This document shows positions 34,250 through 43,433 of a DNA stretch of 64,000 nucleotides, piece by piece. Each line of letters starts with the position of its first letter. The stretch's first letter is position 1. Both the position numbers and the translations under genes were made by a program. Origin of the DNA: M3007 sp046316495 (lineage in GTDB: Bacteria > Bacteroidota > Bacteroidia > Chitinophagales > Saprospiraceae); contig JBKDAM010000167.1 of assembly GCA_046316495.1 (NCBI GenBank), positions 1-64,000 of the forward strand, read 5' to 3'. The notes under the pieces were generated by a model. The model saw only the letters and a list, made by a program, of their open reading frames with translations, searched no databases and had not been told where the DNA came from.

Positions 34250-34257
34250 GACCTTTG
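34250..34257 (+). promoter_or_regulatory. -7-like box of the adenylate cyclase gene
   Basis: GACCTTTG, one mismatch to TAnnTTTG, 15 bases before ATG 34273. The same GACCTTTG occurs before tsaB (55842-55849). Confidence 0.35.
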
Positions 34258-34272
34258 TAAGCAGTGCTATCC

Positions 34273-36693
34273 ATGAAGTTACATAGTCAACGTTGTAGGA
34301 ATTTCTATATTCTTATCCTTCTGCTTTTTTTTTCGTCCCTACGGGTGAGCGCGCAGGTATTGGAGGAGGATTTGAATATCGACTTGTCGGAGATTGATGA
34401 AATGCTTGAGTTGGCAAGAAGGTCTGATTCTGACGTGGAAATAGAATTTTTAGCCAACAAATGCTTAGTTCGCTCAAAAAGTAACCGCTATGAGAGTGGG
34501 TTGGTTCGCTCCTATTTATTGCTTGGGGATGTAAGCGCTAGGACAGGGCGTTCTGAAAAAGCACTCAGACATTATTTGGAGGCAGAGGACAAAGCGAGCA
34601 GTAGCCATAATAGGCAGTTTCTTCCTTTAATTTACCGGTCGATGGGGGACTTGTTTTTTTCAAAAAAAATGTACCCAATTGCCTCAAAGTACTATCAGCT
34701 TTCTCTTAAAGAAAAGGAAGGCGATTTGTATATCCTGGAAAAGGCGGCTGATGCCTCCCTATTTGGTATGCAATACGATACTGCAGAGTTTTTTTATAAG
34801 AAATTAATTACCAAATATAAGGAAGATGGTAACTACGGTCATCTTGTTCATATTTACCAAAAGTTAGCAACGGCCTATTCGGAAACAGGTAATTCTGGAA
34901 AAACCTTATTGTACTACCTCAGAATTGAGGATATTATTACTCGGTTTGGACAGCCATATGAAAAAGGTCGACTATTTAATAATTTAGGAAAGGTATATGC
35001 GAAGCTTGGGGATTATAAAAAAGCACTGGATTATTTCAAGAAGACGGAATTACAATGTCAGTTTGCAGAGGCAGCAGGAGTACCCTGTTCGCTTCCTGAG
35101 CTTTTGTATGTGAATATGGGGATTGCTTTGCATAATACAAATTCTACCAAGGAGGGAATCAATTATTTGAAGGAAGCTCGGAAGGTATTAGTTGAGAGGG
35201 GTGATCAAATATCTCAGGCAAATGTAGAACATATTTTAGCTACCATTTACTCTAGTATTGGCGACCAATACAATGCGCTTTTACACAATGAAACAGCTAT
35301 TCAGCTCGCCAATCAGACGGATCAAACAGACCTGCTTTCTAGATCCTACAGGACAGCTGCTGATATTTACCAAGATCTTTATGATTTTGAGAAAGCCTTT
35401 GATTCGTACTCGCGTTATTTAAGGTTATCTGACTCGCTTCGTTTAGAAGATCAGAAAAGGCAAATATTACTAGCAGAACGAAGCAGTGAGCTTCGGGCAG
35501 CCGAGGGAGAAATTCGTTATTTATTAGCTCAACAAGAAATAAGAGAGAGAGATTTACAGCAGGTTCGTATTGAACAAGAAAAGCTGGAACAATCTAATCG
35601 TGCCTTGGCATTAGCTGCAAAACAAAACGAACTAGAATTAGTATTACTACAAAAACAGCAGGAAATTGATCAGGCGACGTTGAGAGAAAAAACAGCAATC
35701 GCTCTTCAGACTCAACAGCAATTAAGGATTGCAGCACAACAACTTGATTCAGAAAAGCAAAACGCAGTCATAGCAAGTCTTCGGGAGCAGGAAGCTATTG
35801 AACGAGCAGAGCGTTTGGCGGGCGAACAGCAAGTGGAGCTGTTAAAAAAAGAAAAAGATATTGCAGACCTTAAAATACTATCAAATGCACAATTTGAGAA
35901 GAATACATACATTATCGGCGGGCTAGGAATTTTGATTTTATTTTTCCTTGGTTTTTCATGGTGGTTAGCAAGAAGATCAAGCCAACGATTACGGTTACAA
36001 AACAGCAAGATTGAAGCGCAAAAGAACCAAATTGACAATGAACGTAGTAAAAGTGATCAATTATTGAAGAATATTCTCCCGGATGAAGTAGCAGAGGAGT
36101 TGAAATTAAACGGTGTGGCCGCGCCTCGCTTGTACGACTCCGTAACAGTACTCTTTACTGACTTTGTTAATTTTACTAAACTTTCGTCTGGTGTTGACCC
36201 TCAAAGAATAATTAATGAGTTGAATGAATGTTTTTTGGCTTTTGATGAAATTATCGAAAAGTATCGTCTAGAGAAGATAAAAACGATAGGTGATGCGTTT
36301 ATGTGCGCAGGAGGCTTGCCCAAAACAAATGATACTCATCCAGTAGATGCGGTATTGGCCGCATTAGAAATCTCGGATTGGCTTAAAAATCGAACAGAAA
36401 AAACACCGGGCGCTTTGTTTAGGGAGATGCGAATTGGAATACATACAGGTCCTGTAGTCGCAGGCGTGGTTGGTAAACACAAGTTTGCCTATGATATTTG
36501 GGGGGACGCAGTAAATTTAGCAGCCCGATTAGAGGAACAAGGTGAGCCGGGCAGGGTTAATATTTCTCAGGTCACCTATGAAGCAGTAAAAGAAACGTTT
36601 CATTGTATTCCACGAGGTTTGAAAGAAGTTCACAATAAAGGTCTTGTTAATATGTATTTTGTTGAATCCCTCAAAAAAGTAGAGAATGAGTAA
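34273..36693 (+). CDS. Membrane TPR-adenylate cyclase (class III)
   Basis: 806-residue signalling protein: signal peptide or N-terminal helix (about 8-28), extracytoplasmic TPR repeats (about 35-380; ALRHYLEAEDKA, KLGDYKKALDYFKKTELQ), a long coiled coil (about 385-530), a transmembrane helix (about 540-560, IIGGLGILILFFLGFSWWL), and a cytoplasmic class III catalytic domain (about 610-800). It has both metal-binding regions (SVTVLFTDFVNFTKL and IGDAF), the adenine-choosing Lys in KIKTIGDAF and Asp in YDIWGDAVNLAARL, so the product is predicted to be cAMP. ATG 34273 is chosen over a GTG at 34264. It overlaps the next gene by eight bases. Confidence 0.87.
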   Translation: MKLHSQRCRNFYILILLLFFSSLRVSAQVLEEDLNIDLSEIDEMLELARRSDSDVEIEFLANKCLVRSKSNRYESGLVRSYLLLGDVSARTGRSEKALRHYLEAEDKASSSHNRQFLPLIYRSMGDLFFSKKMYPIASKYYQLSLKEKEGDLYILEKAADASLFGMQYDTAEFFYKKLITKYKEDGNYGHLVHIYQKLATAYSETGNSGKTLLYYLRIEDIITRFGQPYEKGRLFNNLGKVYAKLGDYKKALDYFKKTELQCQFAEAAGVPCSLPELLYVNMGIALHNTNSTKEGINYLKEARKVLVERGDQISQANVEHILATIYSSIGDQYNALLHNETAIQLANQTDQTDLLSRSYRTAADIYQDLYDFEKAFDSYSRYLRLSDSLRLEDQKRQILLAERSSELRAAEGEIRYLLAQQEIRERDLQQVRIEQEKLEQSNRALALAAKQNELELVLLQKQQEIDQATLREKTAIALQTQQQLRIAAQQLDSEKQNAVIASLREQEAIERAERLAGEQQVELLKKEKDIADLKILSNAQFEKNTYIIGGLGILILFFLGFSWWLARRSSQRLRLQNSKIEAQKNQIDNERSKSDQLLKNILPDEVAEELKLNGVAAPRLYDSVTVLFTDFVNFTKLSSGVDPQRIINELNECFLAFDEIIEKYRLEKIKTIGDAFMCAGGLPKTNDTHPVDAVLAALEISDWLKNRTEKTPGALFREMRIGIHTGPVVAGVVGKHKFAYDIWGDAVNLAARLEEQGEPGRVNISQVTYEAVKETFHCIPRGLKEVHNKGLVNMYFVESLKKVENE

Positions 36694-37159
36694 AAAAATG
36701 GATATCCCAGCAGCGTATTTTAGCCAAGAAGAGGTAGAAACATTTCACTCATTTGCTGGGAAAGTGCTGACTTCAGTTAATTATTTCATCTGGGTCCAAC
36801 CAGAAAACAAACAACAGCGCTTTCTTTATTGCATCGAATTATTATTCAACCTTGATGAGTCATTGCTAGTAATGGTTGATGAGGATGAATACAATTTGAA
36901 AATCGTTGGTGTAAATGAATTTATAGCAAAAGCCTCTTCTCTAAAAGATCAAAATGGCGGTATTGCTGTCCTTCAGCAAGCAGATCCCAGCGTTATTGAG
37001 CCATGGAAATCGGTCGTTGGATCTCTTTTGTTAGGTGTCAGACTTACTGCGGGAGACGAGGGATTATATACCAATGATGCGCTTTTACTTGATTTTGTGG
37101 ATAAAGGGGTAATTGTAGCAATCAATGATAACGGGGGGATATTAGTTGTTGCTCGGTAA
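36686..37159 (+). CDS. Unknown protein coupled to the adenylate cyclase
   Basis: 157 residues, no signal peptide or transmembrane helix. The ATG at 36686 overlaps the cyclase stop by eight bases; ATG 36698 (MDIPAAYFSQEEV) is an alternative start. I do not recognise a domain. The sequence looks like a compact alpha/beta protein with repeated aliphatic strands (CIELLFNLDESLLVMVDEDE, DALLLDFVDKGVIVAINDNG, GILVVAR). Tight coupling suggests a partner or regulator of the cyclase, but there is no direct evidence. Confidence 0.6.
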   Translation: MSKKMDIPAAYFSQEEVETFHSFAGKVLTSVNYFIWVQPENKQQRFLYCIELLFNLDESLLVMVDEDEYNLKIVGVNEFIAKASSLKDQNGGIAVLQQADPSVIEPWKSVVGSLLLGVRLTAGDEGLYTNDALLLDFVDKGVIVAINDNGGILVVAR

Positions 37160-37247
37160 ACTATTTCAAAAGAGTTCATATAAAAGCACGACAGAGAAGA
37201 ATTTTTGAAATAGCAATCATAATCTTGAGAGTGCTTAATTCTAAATA

Positions 37248-38156
37248 ATGACAATATCAGCGACTACGACAAGGATTTATTTAGTAATCTTGATTTCTTC
37301 CTGTTCGTTCTTCTATTTACGAGCACAAGATGTTCGGGCTTTTTGTGTTATAGATCAACAGCCTATACTAGTAGGCGATACTTTTGAGGTAATGGTTCAT
37401 GTAATGGGGGTATTAAACCAGCCAGGAGTGGTTGATTTTTCATCTTGGAAAAAACAGATTCCGGAAGAGGATATATTAAGAAGGACATTATGGGAAAAAA
37501 AAGGAAACCAATGGGTACAAAGAGCGACCATTATTGCTTTGGATAGCATGGAAATAGCACTTCCACCATTGGCTATACCAGGGCCTAACGGCCTAGTTCT
37601 TCAAACTTCACCTACTGCCATAAAAATCGTTCCAACCATTTTGAAGCCAGGAGAGACTCTTGAGAACAACCGGTCAATCAAAAAAGAGCCCATTAGGTGG
37701 TCAGATTTATTCGCATCCTTAGTTGTTTTTTTTATTTTCGGAGGCGGCTTTTGGTATTATTACATTAAAAGAGAGAAAAAACGGGATATTGTTGTTATTG
37801 AGAATAATAGCCCAACTCCACGCTCTTTTGAAGAGGAGGCTATTCAACGTCTTCATCTGTTAGAAGAACAATCTATCTGGGAAAATGGAGAAATTAAGAA
37901 GTTCTATATAGAGTTAAGTCAAATTATTAAGGGGTATTTGGAGGCCAGGTATGAAATTCCAGCGTTGGAATCTACAACAGAGGAGTTAGACCGACTTTTA
38001 AGAGGGGCTAAAATGCAAGAAACATTAATAGTAGAAATTAAAAACGTGCTCATCGAGGCAGATTTAGCAAAGTATGCCCAACAGTATAGTTCTAGTCGAG
38101 ATTTTCGACAGCTGTTGAGTCTTGTGGAGCGCTTAGTTATTCAATCCGGAAATTAG
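37248..38156 (+). CDS. Membrane protein of the Bat cluster (DUF4381/BatD-like)
   Basis: 302 residues: signal peptide (about 8-27, ending LRAQ), an Ig-like periplasmic domain (about 30-130, CVIDQQPILVGDTFEVMVHV), a transmembrane helix (about 148-170, LFASLVVFFIFGGGFWYYYI) and a helical cytoplasmic domain (about 185-302, EIKKFYIELSQIIKGYLEARYEIPALESTTEEL). The last segment is typical of the small membrane partner next to batA in aerotolerance operons. It precedes batA by eight bases. Confidence 0.72.
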   Translation: MTISATTTRIYLVILISSCSFFYLRAQDVRAFCVIDQQPILVGDTFEVMVHVMGVLNQPGVVDFSSWKKQIPEEDILRRTLWEKKGNQWVQRATIIALDSMEIALPPLAIPGPNGLVLQTSPTAIKIVPTILKPGETLENNRSIKKEPIRWSDLFASLVVFFIFGGGFWYYYIKREKKRDIVVIENNSPTPRSFEEEAIQRLHLLEEQSIWENGEIKKFYIELSQIIKGYLEARYEIPALESTTEELDRLLRGAKMQETLIVEIKNVLIEADLAKYAQQYSSSRDFRQLLSLVERLVIQSGN

Positions 38157-38164
38157 AAATAGCC

Positions 38165-39154
38165 ATGGTTTTTGCGTCCCCGTACTGGTTGCTTTTGTTA
38201 ATACTTCTTCCATTTTTGATTTATCACTATAAGGTATCAGAAAGGAATAGGCACATTTCATTGATGGTTTCCAGGGGAGAGGTTTTCGCCAGTACAAAAA
38301 CATGGGTAGTATATGCTAGGGAGTGGCTTCAGTGGCTTAGATGGCTTGTTTTTAGTTTAATTATTATAGCGCTAGCTCGCCCACAAATAGTTTGGAGTGA
38401 GGTACAGTCAACACAGGAAGGCGTTGATATGATGTTGGTAGTAGATGTATCCCCAAGTATGCTATCAAAGGATGTTTTTCCGGATCGACTTTCTGCTGTT
38501 AAGAAAATGGCGAACGAGCTGATTGAACGTCGCAAACAGGATAGGATTGGCTTAACCATATTTGCTGGGGGTGCCTTTAATCAATGCCCACTAACATCAG
38601 ACCACCGGATATTAAGTGCATTAATTAGCAATATACAAGTTGGTAGGTTGCCAGAGGGGACTGCCATTGGTACGGGCTTAGCTACTGCAATCAACCACTT
38701 GAAAGATAGTACAAGTTTAAGCAAAGTAATTGTATTGATAAGTGATGGCGATCAAAATATGGGGGAGATTGGACCACTAGAGGCGTCGTTGATTGCCCGG
38801 GCTTTAGGCATTAAAATATATATTATAGGTATTGGGAAAAATGGTTTGGCGGAGGTGCCCGCTTTTCGTCAAAGGGATGGCACTTATGGTTTTGGATCGA
38901 TAAACATTAAAATAGACAAAGTAGGTCTTTCAAAAGTGGCTACTGCTGCGGGAGGTAAATTTTATTGGGCACAATCTACAGGAGAGTTACAAGCTATTTC
39001 CAAGGACATAGATCAGTTAGAAACAAGTGAGTTGAAGGTGACAAGTGTTCAAAGGGTAACGGACTTGTTTTTTTGGTTTTTGAATGCAGCATTGAGCTTG
39101 TTACTATTAGAGATAGTACTTCGGTGGGGCCCACTTCGCGTAATCACCGTATAA
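38165..39154 (+). CDS. batA: VWA-domain membrane protein BatA
   Basis: Inner membrane protein with a von Willebrand A domain facing the periplasm, member of the Bacteroides aerotolerance (Bat) group. 329 residues: helices at about 5-21 and 57-75, VWA domain at about 86-285 with the metal-adhesion motif DVSPSM (Asp94, Ser96, Ser98), LTSDHRILSALI, and VIVLISDGDQNMG, and a last helix near 305-325. One base separates it from batB. The partner MoxR AAA ATPase and DUF58 gene usually found upstream are absent. Confidence 0.86.
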   Translation: MVFASPYWLLLLILLPFLIYHYKVSERNRHISLMVSRGEVFASTKTWVVYAREWLQWLRWLVFSLIIIALARPQIVWSEVQSTQEGVDMMLVVDVSPSMLSKDVFPDRLSAVKKMANELIERRKQDRIGLTIFAGGAFNQCPLTSDHRILSALISNIQVGRLPEGTAIGTGLATAINHLKDSTSLSKVIVLISDGDQNMGEIGPLEASLIARALGIKIYIIGIGKNGLAEVPAFRQRDGTYGFGSINIKIDKVGLSKVATAAGGKFYWAQSTGELQAISKDIDQLETSELKVTSVQRVTDLFFWFLNAALSLLLLEIVLRWGPLRVITV

Positions 39155-39155
39155 T

Positions 39156-40154
39156 ATGGAAAAAGTACATTTTGAAAATCCGGCACTTTTACACTTGTTA
39201 TGGCTGCTTTTGTTGCAAGCCGGTTTATTGTGGTATTATTGGCGATGGAGGAGACAGACTCTTTACTCAATTGGTTCAAGACAATTAGAGCAACGGTTGT
39301 TATTGGGGTTTTCTTCGGATCGTTTTTGGTTGAAAAATGCACTTTTTTCACTACTATTTGCATTAACTGTACTTGCTATTGCCAATCCACAGCGGATAGA
39401 GCGAGCTACGCCCAGCCTTATTGGAACGTCTGATATTATTTTTGCGCTAGATGTATCGAGGAGTATGTTAGCAACTGACACTAATCCTAGCAGACTAAAA
39501 AAAGCACAGGATTATCTTAAGGATCTGATAAAGTCTCAAGGGGATAATCGATTGGGTTTAGTTTTTTTTGCCGGGGATGCGTTTCCTCAATCTCCATTAA
39601 CAAATGATCCATCGGCTTTGCTTTTATTTTTATCCAATGCCTCACCAGATGCCGTAAATAATCAAGGTACTAGCTTAAGTGCTGCCATTTTGCAGGCCCT
39701 TCGGATGTTTCCAATGGATTCGACCATTGGAAAGGCAATTGTACTGATATCAGATGGAGAAAGCCACACAGAGGAAGATCTTAATGCCGCAAATGTAGCG
39801 CGCAAAGAGGGCGTGGTCATTCATACTGTTTCAGTAGGATCTACTGCAGGCTCTAGTATACCCGTTTCTGCAGGAAAGATGCTTAAAGATTTTGAGGGTA
39901 ATCTTGTCAGAACAAAGCTTCATGAGCAATCATTACAAGCCATTGCTGCTAAAACAAACGGTATCTATACAAAAATAGAAGATCAAAAAGGGATCCAACT
40001 GGTAGAAGAAGCATTAAACAACCTTAGAAAGGTTAAAATAGAACAGCAGGCAGGGTTTGTTTATAAAACCTATTATCAATGGTTTTTAGCTCCTGCTATC
40101 TTTATATTATTGATTGATCAACTACTTTTTTGGAGAAGGAAGCCTGTTTTCTAG
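39156..40154 (+). CDS. batB: VWA-domain membrane protein BatB
   Basis: Paralogue of the preceding gene: 332 residues, two N-terminal helices (about 10-28 and 61-76), a VWA domain (about 90-290) with intact DVSRSM (Asp99, Ser101, Ser103), SPLTNDPSALLLFLS and IVLISDGESHTEEDL, and a C-terminal helix (about 308-325, FLAPAIFILLIDQLLFW). Its 3' end overlaps the convergent TIGR02757 gene by 33 bases. batC (TPR) and batD, which usually follow, are missing. Confidence 0.86.
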   Translation: MEKVHFENPALLHLLWLLLLQAGLLWYYWRWRRQTLYSIGSRQLEQRLLLGFSSDRFWLKNALFSLLFALTVLAIANPQRIERATPSLIGTSDIIFALDVSRSMLATDTNPSRLKKAQDYLKDLIKSQGDNRLGLVFFAGDAFPQSPLTNDPSALLLFLSNASPDAVNNQGTSLSAAILQALRMFPMDSTIGKAIVLISDGESHTEEDLNAANVARKEGVVIHTVSVGSTAGSSIPVSAGKMLKDFEGNLVRTKLHEQSLQAIAAKTNGIYTKIEDQKGIQLVEEALNNLRKVKIEQQAGFVYKTYYQWFLAPAIFILLIDQLLFWRRKPVF

Positions 40155-40910
40155 TATTCCAAGTCCGAAAAGAGCAAAGTCAAATTTAACAGGATCTTTT
40201 GGGTCCAATAGGCGCAGCTGTTCCGTCAATTCAAGTACAGCCTTCCAGTCTGTTTGTGGTCGTTGGAGCAATCCCAGTTTTCTTGCAATTTTTTCAACGT
40301 GCACATCCAGCGGTATTAGTAATTGGCTGGGTTGGATGGTCGTCCAAACACCAAAGTCTACCCCTCTATTATCACGTCGGACCATCCAACGTAGAAACAT
40401 ATTTAGTCGTTTGCAGGTAGAATTCCGATTTGGTGTAGGTACGTGTTTTTTAGTTCTATTTGGAGCGAATGGTAAGCTAAAAAAATCGGAATGAAATCCA
40501 GAGAGGGCTTTTTCTGTCGTTATATCATTCGGGGAAAGGTGTCTAGAAAAAGCTGTTTCCAAGCTTTTATTGTTTTTGTAATAGTTTTGAAAAAACTCTA
40601 AGAAATAAAGGCTATCAATTGCTTGGAATGTTCGGTGCTTAAAATCATTGAACCGAGAGCGGTCTTTTTCTTCGTGGTTAAGTACAAAGTCGTGTGGTGC
40701 GCCATCCATTAGTTCAACGAGTTTAGAAGCACTTTGAATAATGGTTTTTCGCTGCCCCCAGGCCAAGATAGCCGCCCAAAATCCAATAATTTCCTGGTCT
40801 TGCAGTTTATTAAACTGATGTGGGACCGAAATTGGATCGCCAGGGATGAATTCGGGTCGGTTGTACTGGTTGGCAGCAGCATTTAAGAGTTCAGCAATGG
40901 AATTATTCAA
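40122..40910 (-). CDS. TIGR02757/DUF2400 family protein
   Basis: 262-residue conserved Bacteroidota protein of unknown function, predicted all-helical and HhH-DNA-glycosylase-like in its second half (my inference). Family segments: PEFIPGDPISVPHQFNKLQDQEIIGFWAAILAWGQRKTII in outline, ETAFSRHLSP, KRLNMFLRWMVRRDNRGVDFGVW, LIPLDVHVEKIARKLGLLQR and FALFGLGI. The start is a TTG at 40910; no in-frame ATG lies nearby and an in-frame stop is just upstream. It begins five bases after the PIG-L stop codon, so it is probably the last gene of that unit. Confidence 0.8.
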   Translation of the reverse strand: MNNSIAELLNAAANQYNRPEFIPGDPISVPHQFNKLQDQEIIGFWAAILAWGQRKTIIQSASKLVELMDGAPHDFVLNHEEKDRSRFNDFKHRTFQAIDSLYFLEFFQNYYKNNKSLETAFSRHLSPNDITTEKALSGFHSDFFSLPFAPNRTKKHVPTPNRNSTCKRLNMFLRWMVRRDNRGVDFGVWTTIQPSQLLIPLDVHVEKIARKLGLLQRPQTDWKAVLELTEQLRLLDPKDPVKFDFALFGLGILENRLPSPKK

Positions 40911-40915
40911 AGATC

Positions 40916-43423
40916 TTAGGGTTTAACGAGTGGCTGTTTGAGAGAGACAAGATTAGCAAAAAGCCTGTAAGCACCCGGAACGCCAGCAGGCAGCTCTCTA
41001 AAAAAGGAGAAAGATGTATATGCGAAAACCCCTTTTCCCCAAGGTGCGACTAATAATCCTCCATCTGCTGGTTTTTCTCCTGGATCGTTACAGGATAAAG
41101 GTGCCGAGTATGCGCTATCCCATTCCCCAGGGAAGTAGAGTCCGCGTTCTTGGACCCAGTCATTAAAATCAGCGTTGGTTAATTTATTGGGGTGGTTTAA
41201 AACAGAGTGTTCCGGAATCAGGAAACGCATTTCTGCAGTTTCGTCTGTTACCCGTGTTCTGGATAATTTTAAGGGAATTGGGGCGAGAAGCCCTGCTGTA
41301 TAATCAAAGTTATTGTTGTATTGTGTAATTAAAGTGCCACCGTTATTTACGTATTCAAACAGTTCATTGTTTTTAATGGCGAGTGCATTTTTTGTGTTGT
41401 ACGCTCTAATGCCGATAACAACGGCTTCGTATTGAGCAAGGTTTTTTGCATCAAGGTCCTTATCCTCGAGCAGGGTTACCTGACAGCCCATGAGACGAAG
41501 TGCGTTAGGCACATCGTCGCCGGCACCCATATAATATCCAATTTTTTGTGCGGCAACAGTTAAATCGAGTTTCGAGATTTTTACTTGTGCAGGGAGTAGG
41601 ACGTTTTGGGCAGGGATATGTTCATATTCAATGGTTGATAATTGCATAGAATAATTTCGGCCGCCAACGGTAAGAATAGCTTTTGCGTCTGCGTTTTCTG
41701 GTGACACAGGAGGTGTAACCAGAAATGTAATGAGCGTTTCTTGTCCTTTATTGGGTAAGAAAAATGGGGCGTTTCCTGTTGCTGATTTCCAACTCCAATT
41801 AGTTGGTAGAACCAAATCAGCCGTGCCAGAGACGCTGTCCCTAAGTGCTTTAATACGTACGGTAATCTCTTTTGGTCCGCTAGTAAAAAGATAAGCACTT
41901 TGTTCGAAGGAAATAACGGCTGGAGGAAGAATATCAAAGGGTTTCCATACCTCTCCCTTTGCTGGCTCCTCTGTTTTGTAAGCGACGTCAGTAGTATATG
42001 AAACAGGAATGTTATTAATAAGGAATGACCAGGTTATGGTGAGGAACCTGGGCGTTTCAGCCAAGTTGCGCATTTTTTGATCAGGTACCGTATACATCCC
42101 AGTTGTACCAGCCGATTGTAGCCAAAAGGGGGAAGTAAAGGAAGCGACAGGTGGAATTTGTATGTTTTTTGACCAAGTCCAATCAAAGTTGTTAGGAAGT
42201 ACCCAGTTAAGAGTTGTATCAAAGATTCCATTTGAGAATGAAATCGAATTAAGTTTTAGGTGGGCAGTACTTCGTTGAATAGCTTCTAGGTTGATCTCTA
42301 CGGTTGCTCCTGGGGTTCCAATGGCTTGATCTGCAACAGCTTCAAGGTAAAGGCCCATACATCCCTTAATCACCTCTTTAGTTTCTTTTTGTTTGACTCG
42401 TTTCCAGTGTCCATCAGGAAGCGCTTCAATCATCTGGAGCACAGTTAACAAATCTGGTATAGATGCGGCAGGGTTATCAGAGCGAAACGATTGATCTATT
42501 TTTGATAATAAGGAACCAATTTTTTCTCCTCCTGGCACGCGGCTCCAAGAGGTATTGATACCTTCGAATAGGTCTTTATTGGCGGGTTTTTCTCCTTTTA
42601 CGAAGTCTAGGTATTCTAAATTTTCCCCGCGCTTTGTTATTTCGCCAAAGCCTTGACAGCGGTGCATAGATCTAGCTTCTGCAGAAATTTCGTTATTGCT
42701 TTTTCCTTTTAATGGTAAGAAAACGCCCAAGTCAAGTTCAAACATGTTTGATTTGTCGGCAGCATTGAATTTTTCTTTGCTTCCAAAAAACCACCAAGAG
42801 GTGTTAAAAAACAGGCGCTTAGGTTGCCAAGTGGAGGTGTAAGATAGTTGTTCGGGATAAGCTTCAGGGCTATTAGCCAAATCGAATGCTTCCAAGGAAA
42901 GCATGGCAGACGTAGTATGGTGTCCGTGGTTTGGGAATTTTTTATCGTGATGAAAGCGATTAAAAATTATGTCGGGTTGAGTTTCTCTGATGGCCCAAAC
43001 AACATCTGAAAGAACTTCGTCTCGATTCCAAATTGAGGTGGTTTCTTCTGGGTTTTTGGAGTAGCCGAAATCATTGGCACGAGTAAACCGTTGTTTGCCA
43101 CCATCAATTGAACGAGCCATCAGGAGCTCTTGGGTTCGGAGCACACCAAGCAGTTCTCTAAGTTCTGGTCCAATAAGATTTTGTCCACCATCTCCTCTGG
43201 TGAGGGAGAGGTAGGTGACGTCATAAAGTTTATGATTGGCACAATAACTGATTAAACGCTGGTTTTCATCGTCGGGGTGTGCCGCTACGTATAATACAGA
43301 CCCAAGAACATTCAATTTTTTGATTGCCTGATGTAAGTCTGCAGGAGTGGGTTTTGTTGGTTTTTGAGTAAATATTGGTGATTGACTGAAAAATAGCAGT
43401 ACAAAAGAGATTAAGAGTCGCAT
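40916..43423 (-). CDS. Secreted PIG-L family deacetylase with C-terminal GATase-like domain
   Basis: Zinc-dependent N-acetyl-sugar deacetylase family. Start 43423 gives a signal peptide (MRLLISFVLLFFSQSPIFTQ); 835 residues. The LmbE/PIG-L domain (about 38-290) has VAAHPDDENQRLI (His49, Asp51, Asp52) and the distal NHGHHTTSAML zinc histidines. Middle Ig-like regions (about 390-610) are followed by a class I amidotransferase-like domain (about 640-830, MGCQVTLLEDKDLDAKNL, VNNGGTLITQYNN). Large proteins of this plan are common in Bacteroidota; the substrate is unknown. It follows the M14 peptidase gene by ten bases. Confidence 0.85.
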   Translation of the reverse strand: MRLLISFVLLFFSQSPIFTQKPTKPTPADLHQAIKKLNVLGSVLYVAAHPDDENQRLISYCANHKLYDVTYLSLTRGDGGQNLIGPELRELLGVLRTQELLMARSIDGGKQRFTRANDFGYSKNPEETTSIWNRDEVLSDVVWAIRETQPDIIFNRFHHDKKFPNHGHHTTSAMLSLEAFDLANSPEAYPEQLSYTSTWQPKRLFFNTSWWFFGSKEKFNAADKSNMFELDLGVFLPLKGKSNNEISAEARSMHRCQGFGEITKRGENLEYLDFVKGEKPANKDLFEGINTSWSRVPGGEKIGSLLSKIDQSFRSDNPAASIPDLLTVLQMIEALPDGHWKRVKQKETKEVIKGCMGLYLEAVADQAIGTPGATVEINLEAIQRSTAHLKLNSISFSNGIFDTTLNWVLPNNFDWTWSKNIQIPPVASFTSPFWLQSAGTTGMYTVPDQKMRNLAETPRFLTITWSFLINNIPVSYTTDVAYKTEEPAKGEVWKPFDILPPAVISFEQSAYLFTSGPKEITVRIKALRDSVSGTADLVLPTNWSWKSATGNAPFFLPNKGQETLITFLVTPPVSPENADAKAILTVGGRNYSMQLSTIEYEHIPAQNVLLPAQVKISKLDLTVAAQKIGYYMGAGDDVPNALRLMGCQVTLLEDKDLDAKNLAQYEAVVIGIRAYNTKNALAIKNNELFEYVNNGGTLITQYNNNFDYTAGLLAPIPLKLSRTRVTDETAEMRFLIPEHSVLNHPNKLTNADFNDWVQERGLYFPGEWDSAYSAPLSCNDPGEKPADGGLLVAPWGKGVFAYTSFSFFRELPAGVPGAYRLFANLVSLKQPLVKP

Positions 43424-43433
43424 ATTAGGACAG

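Noticed and set aside
37161..37213. 11-bp inverted repeat after the cyclase partner gene as an intrinsic terminator
   Set aside because: The loop is 31 bases and there is no T-run; support is too weak for a feature.
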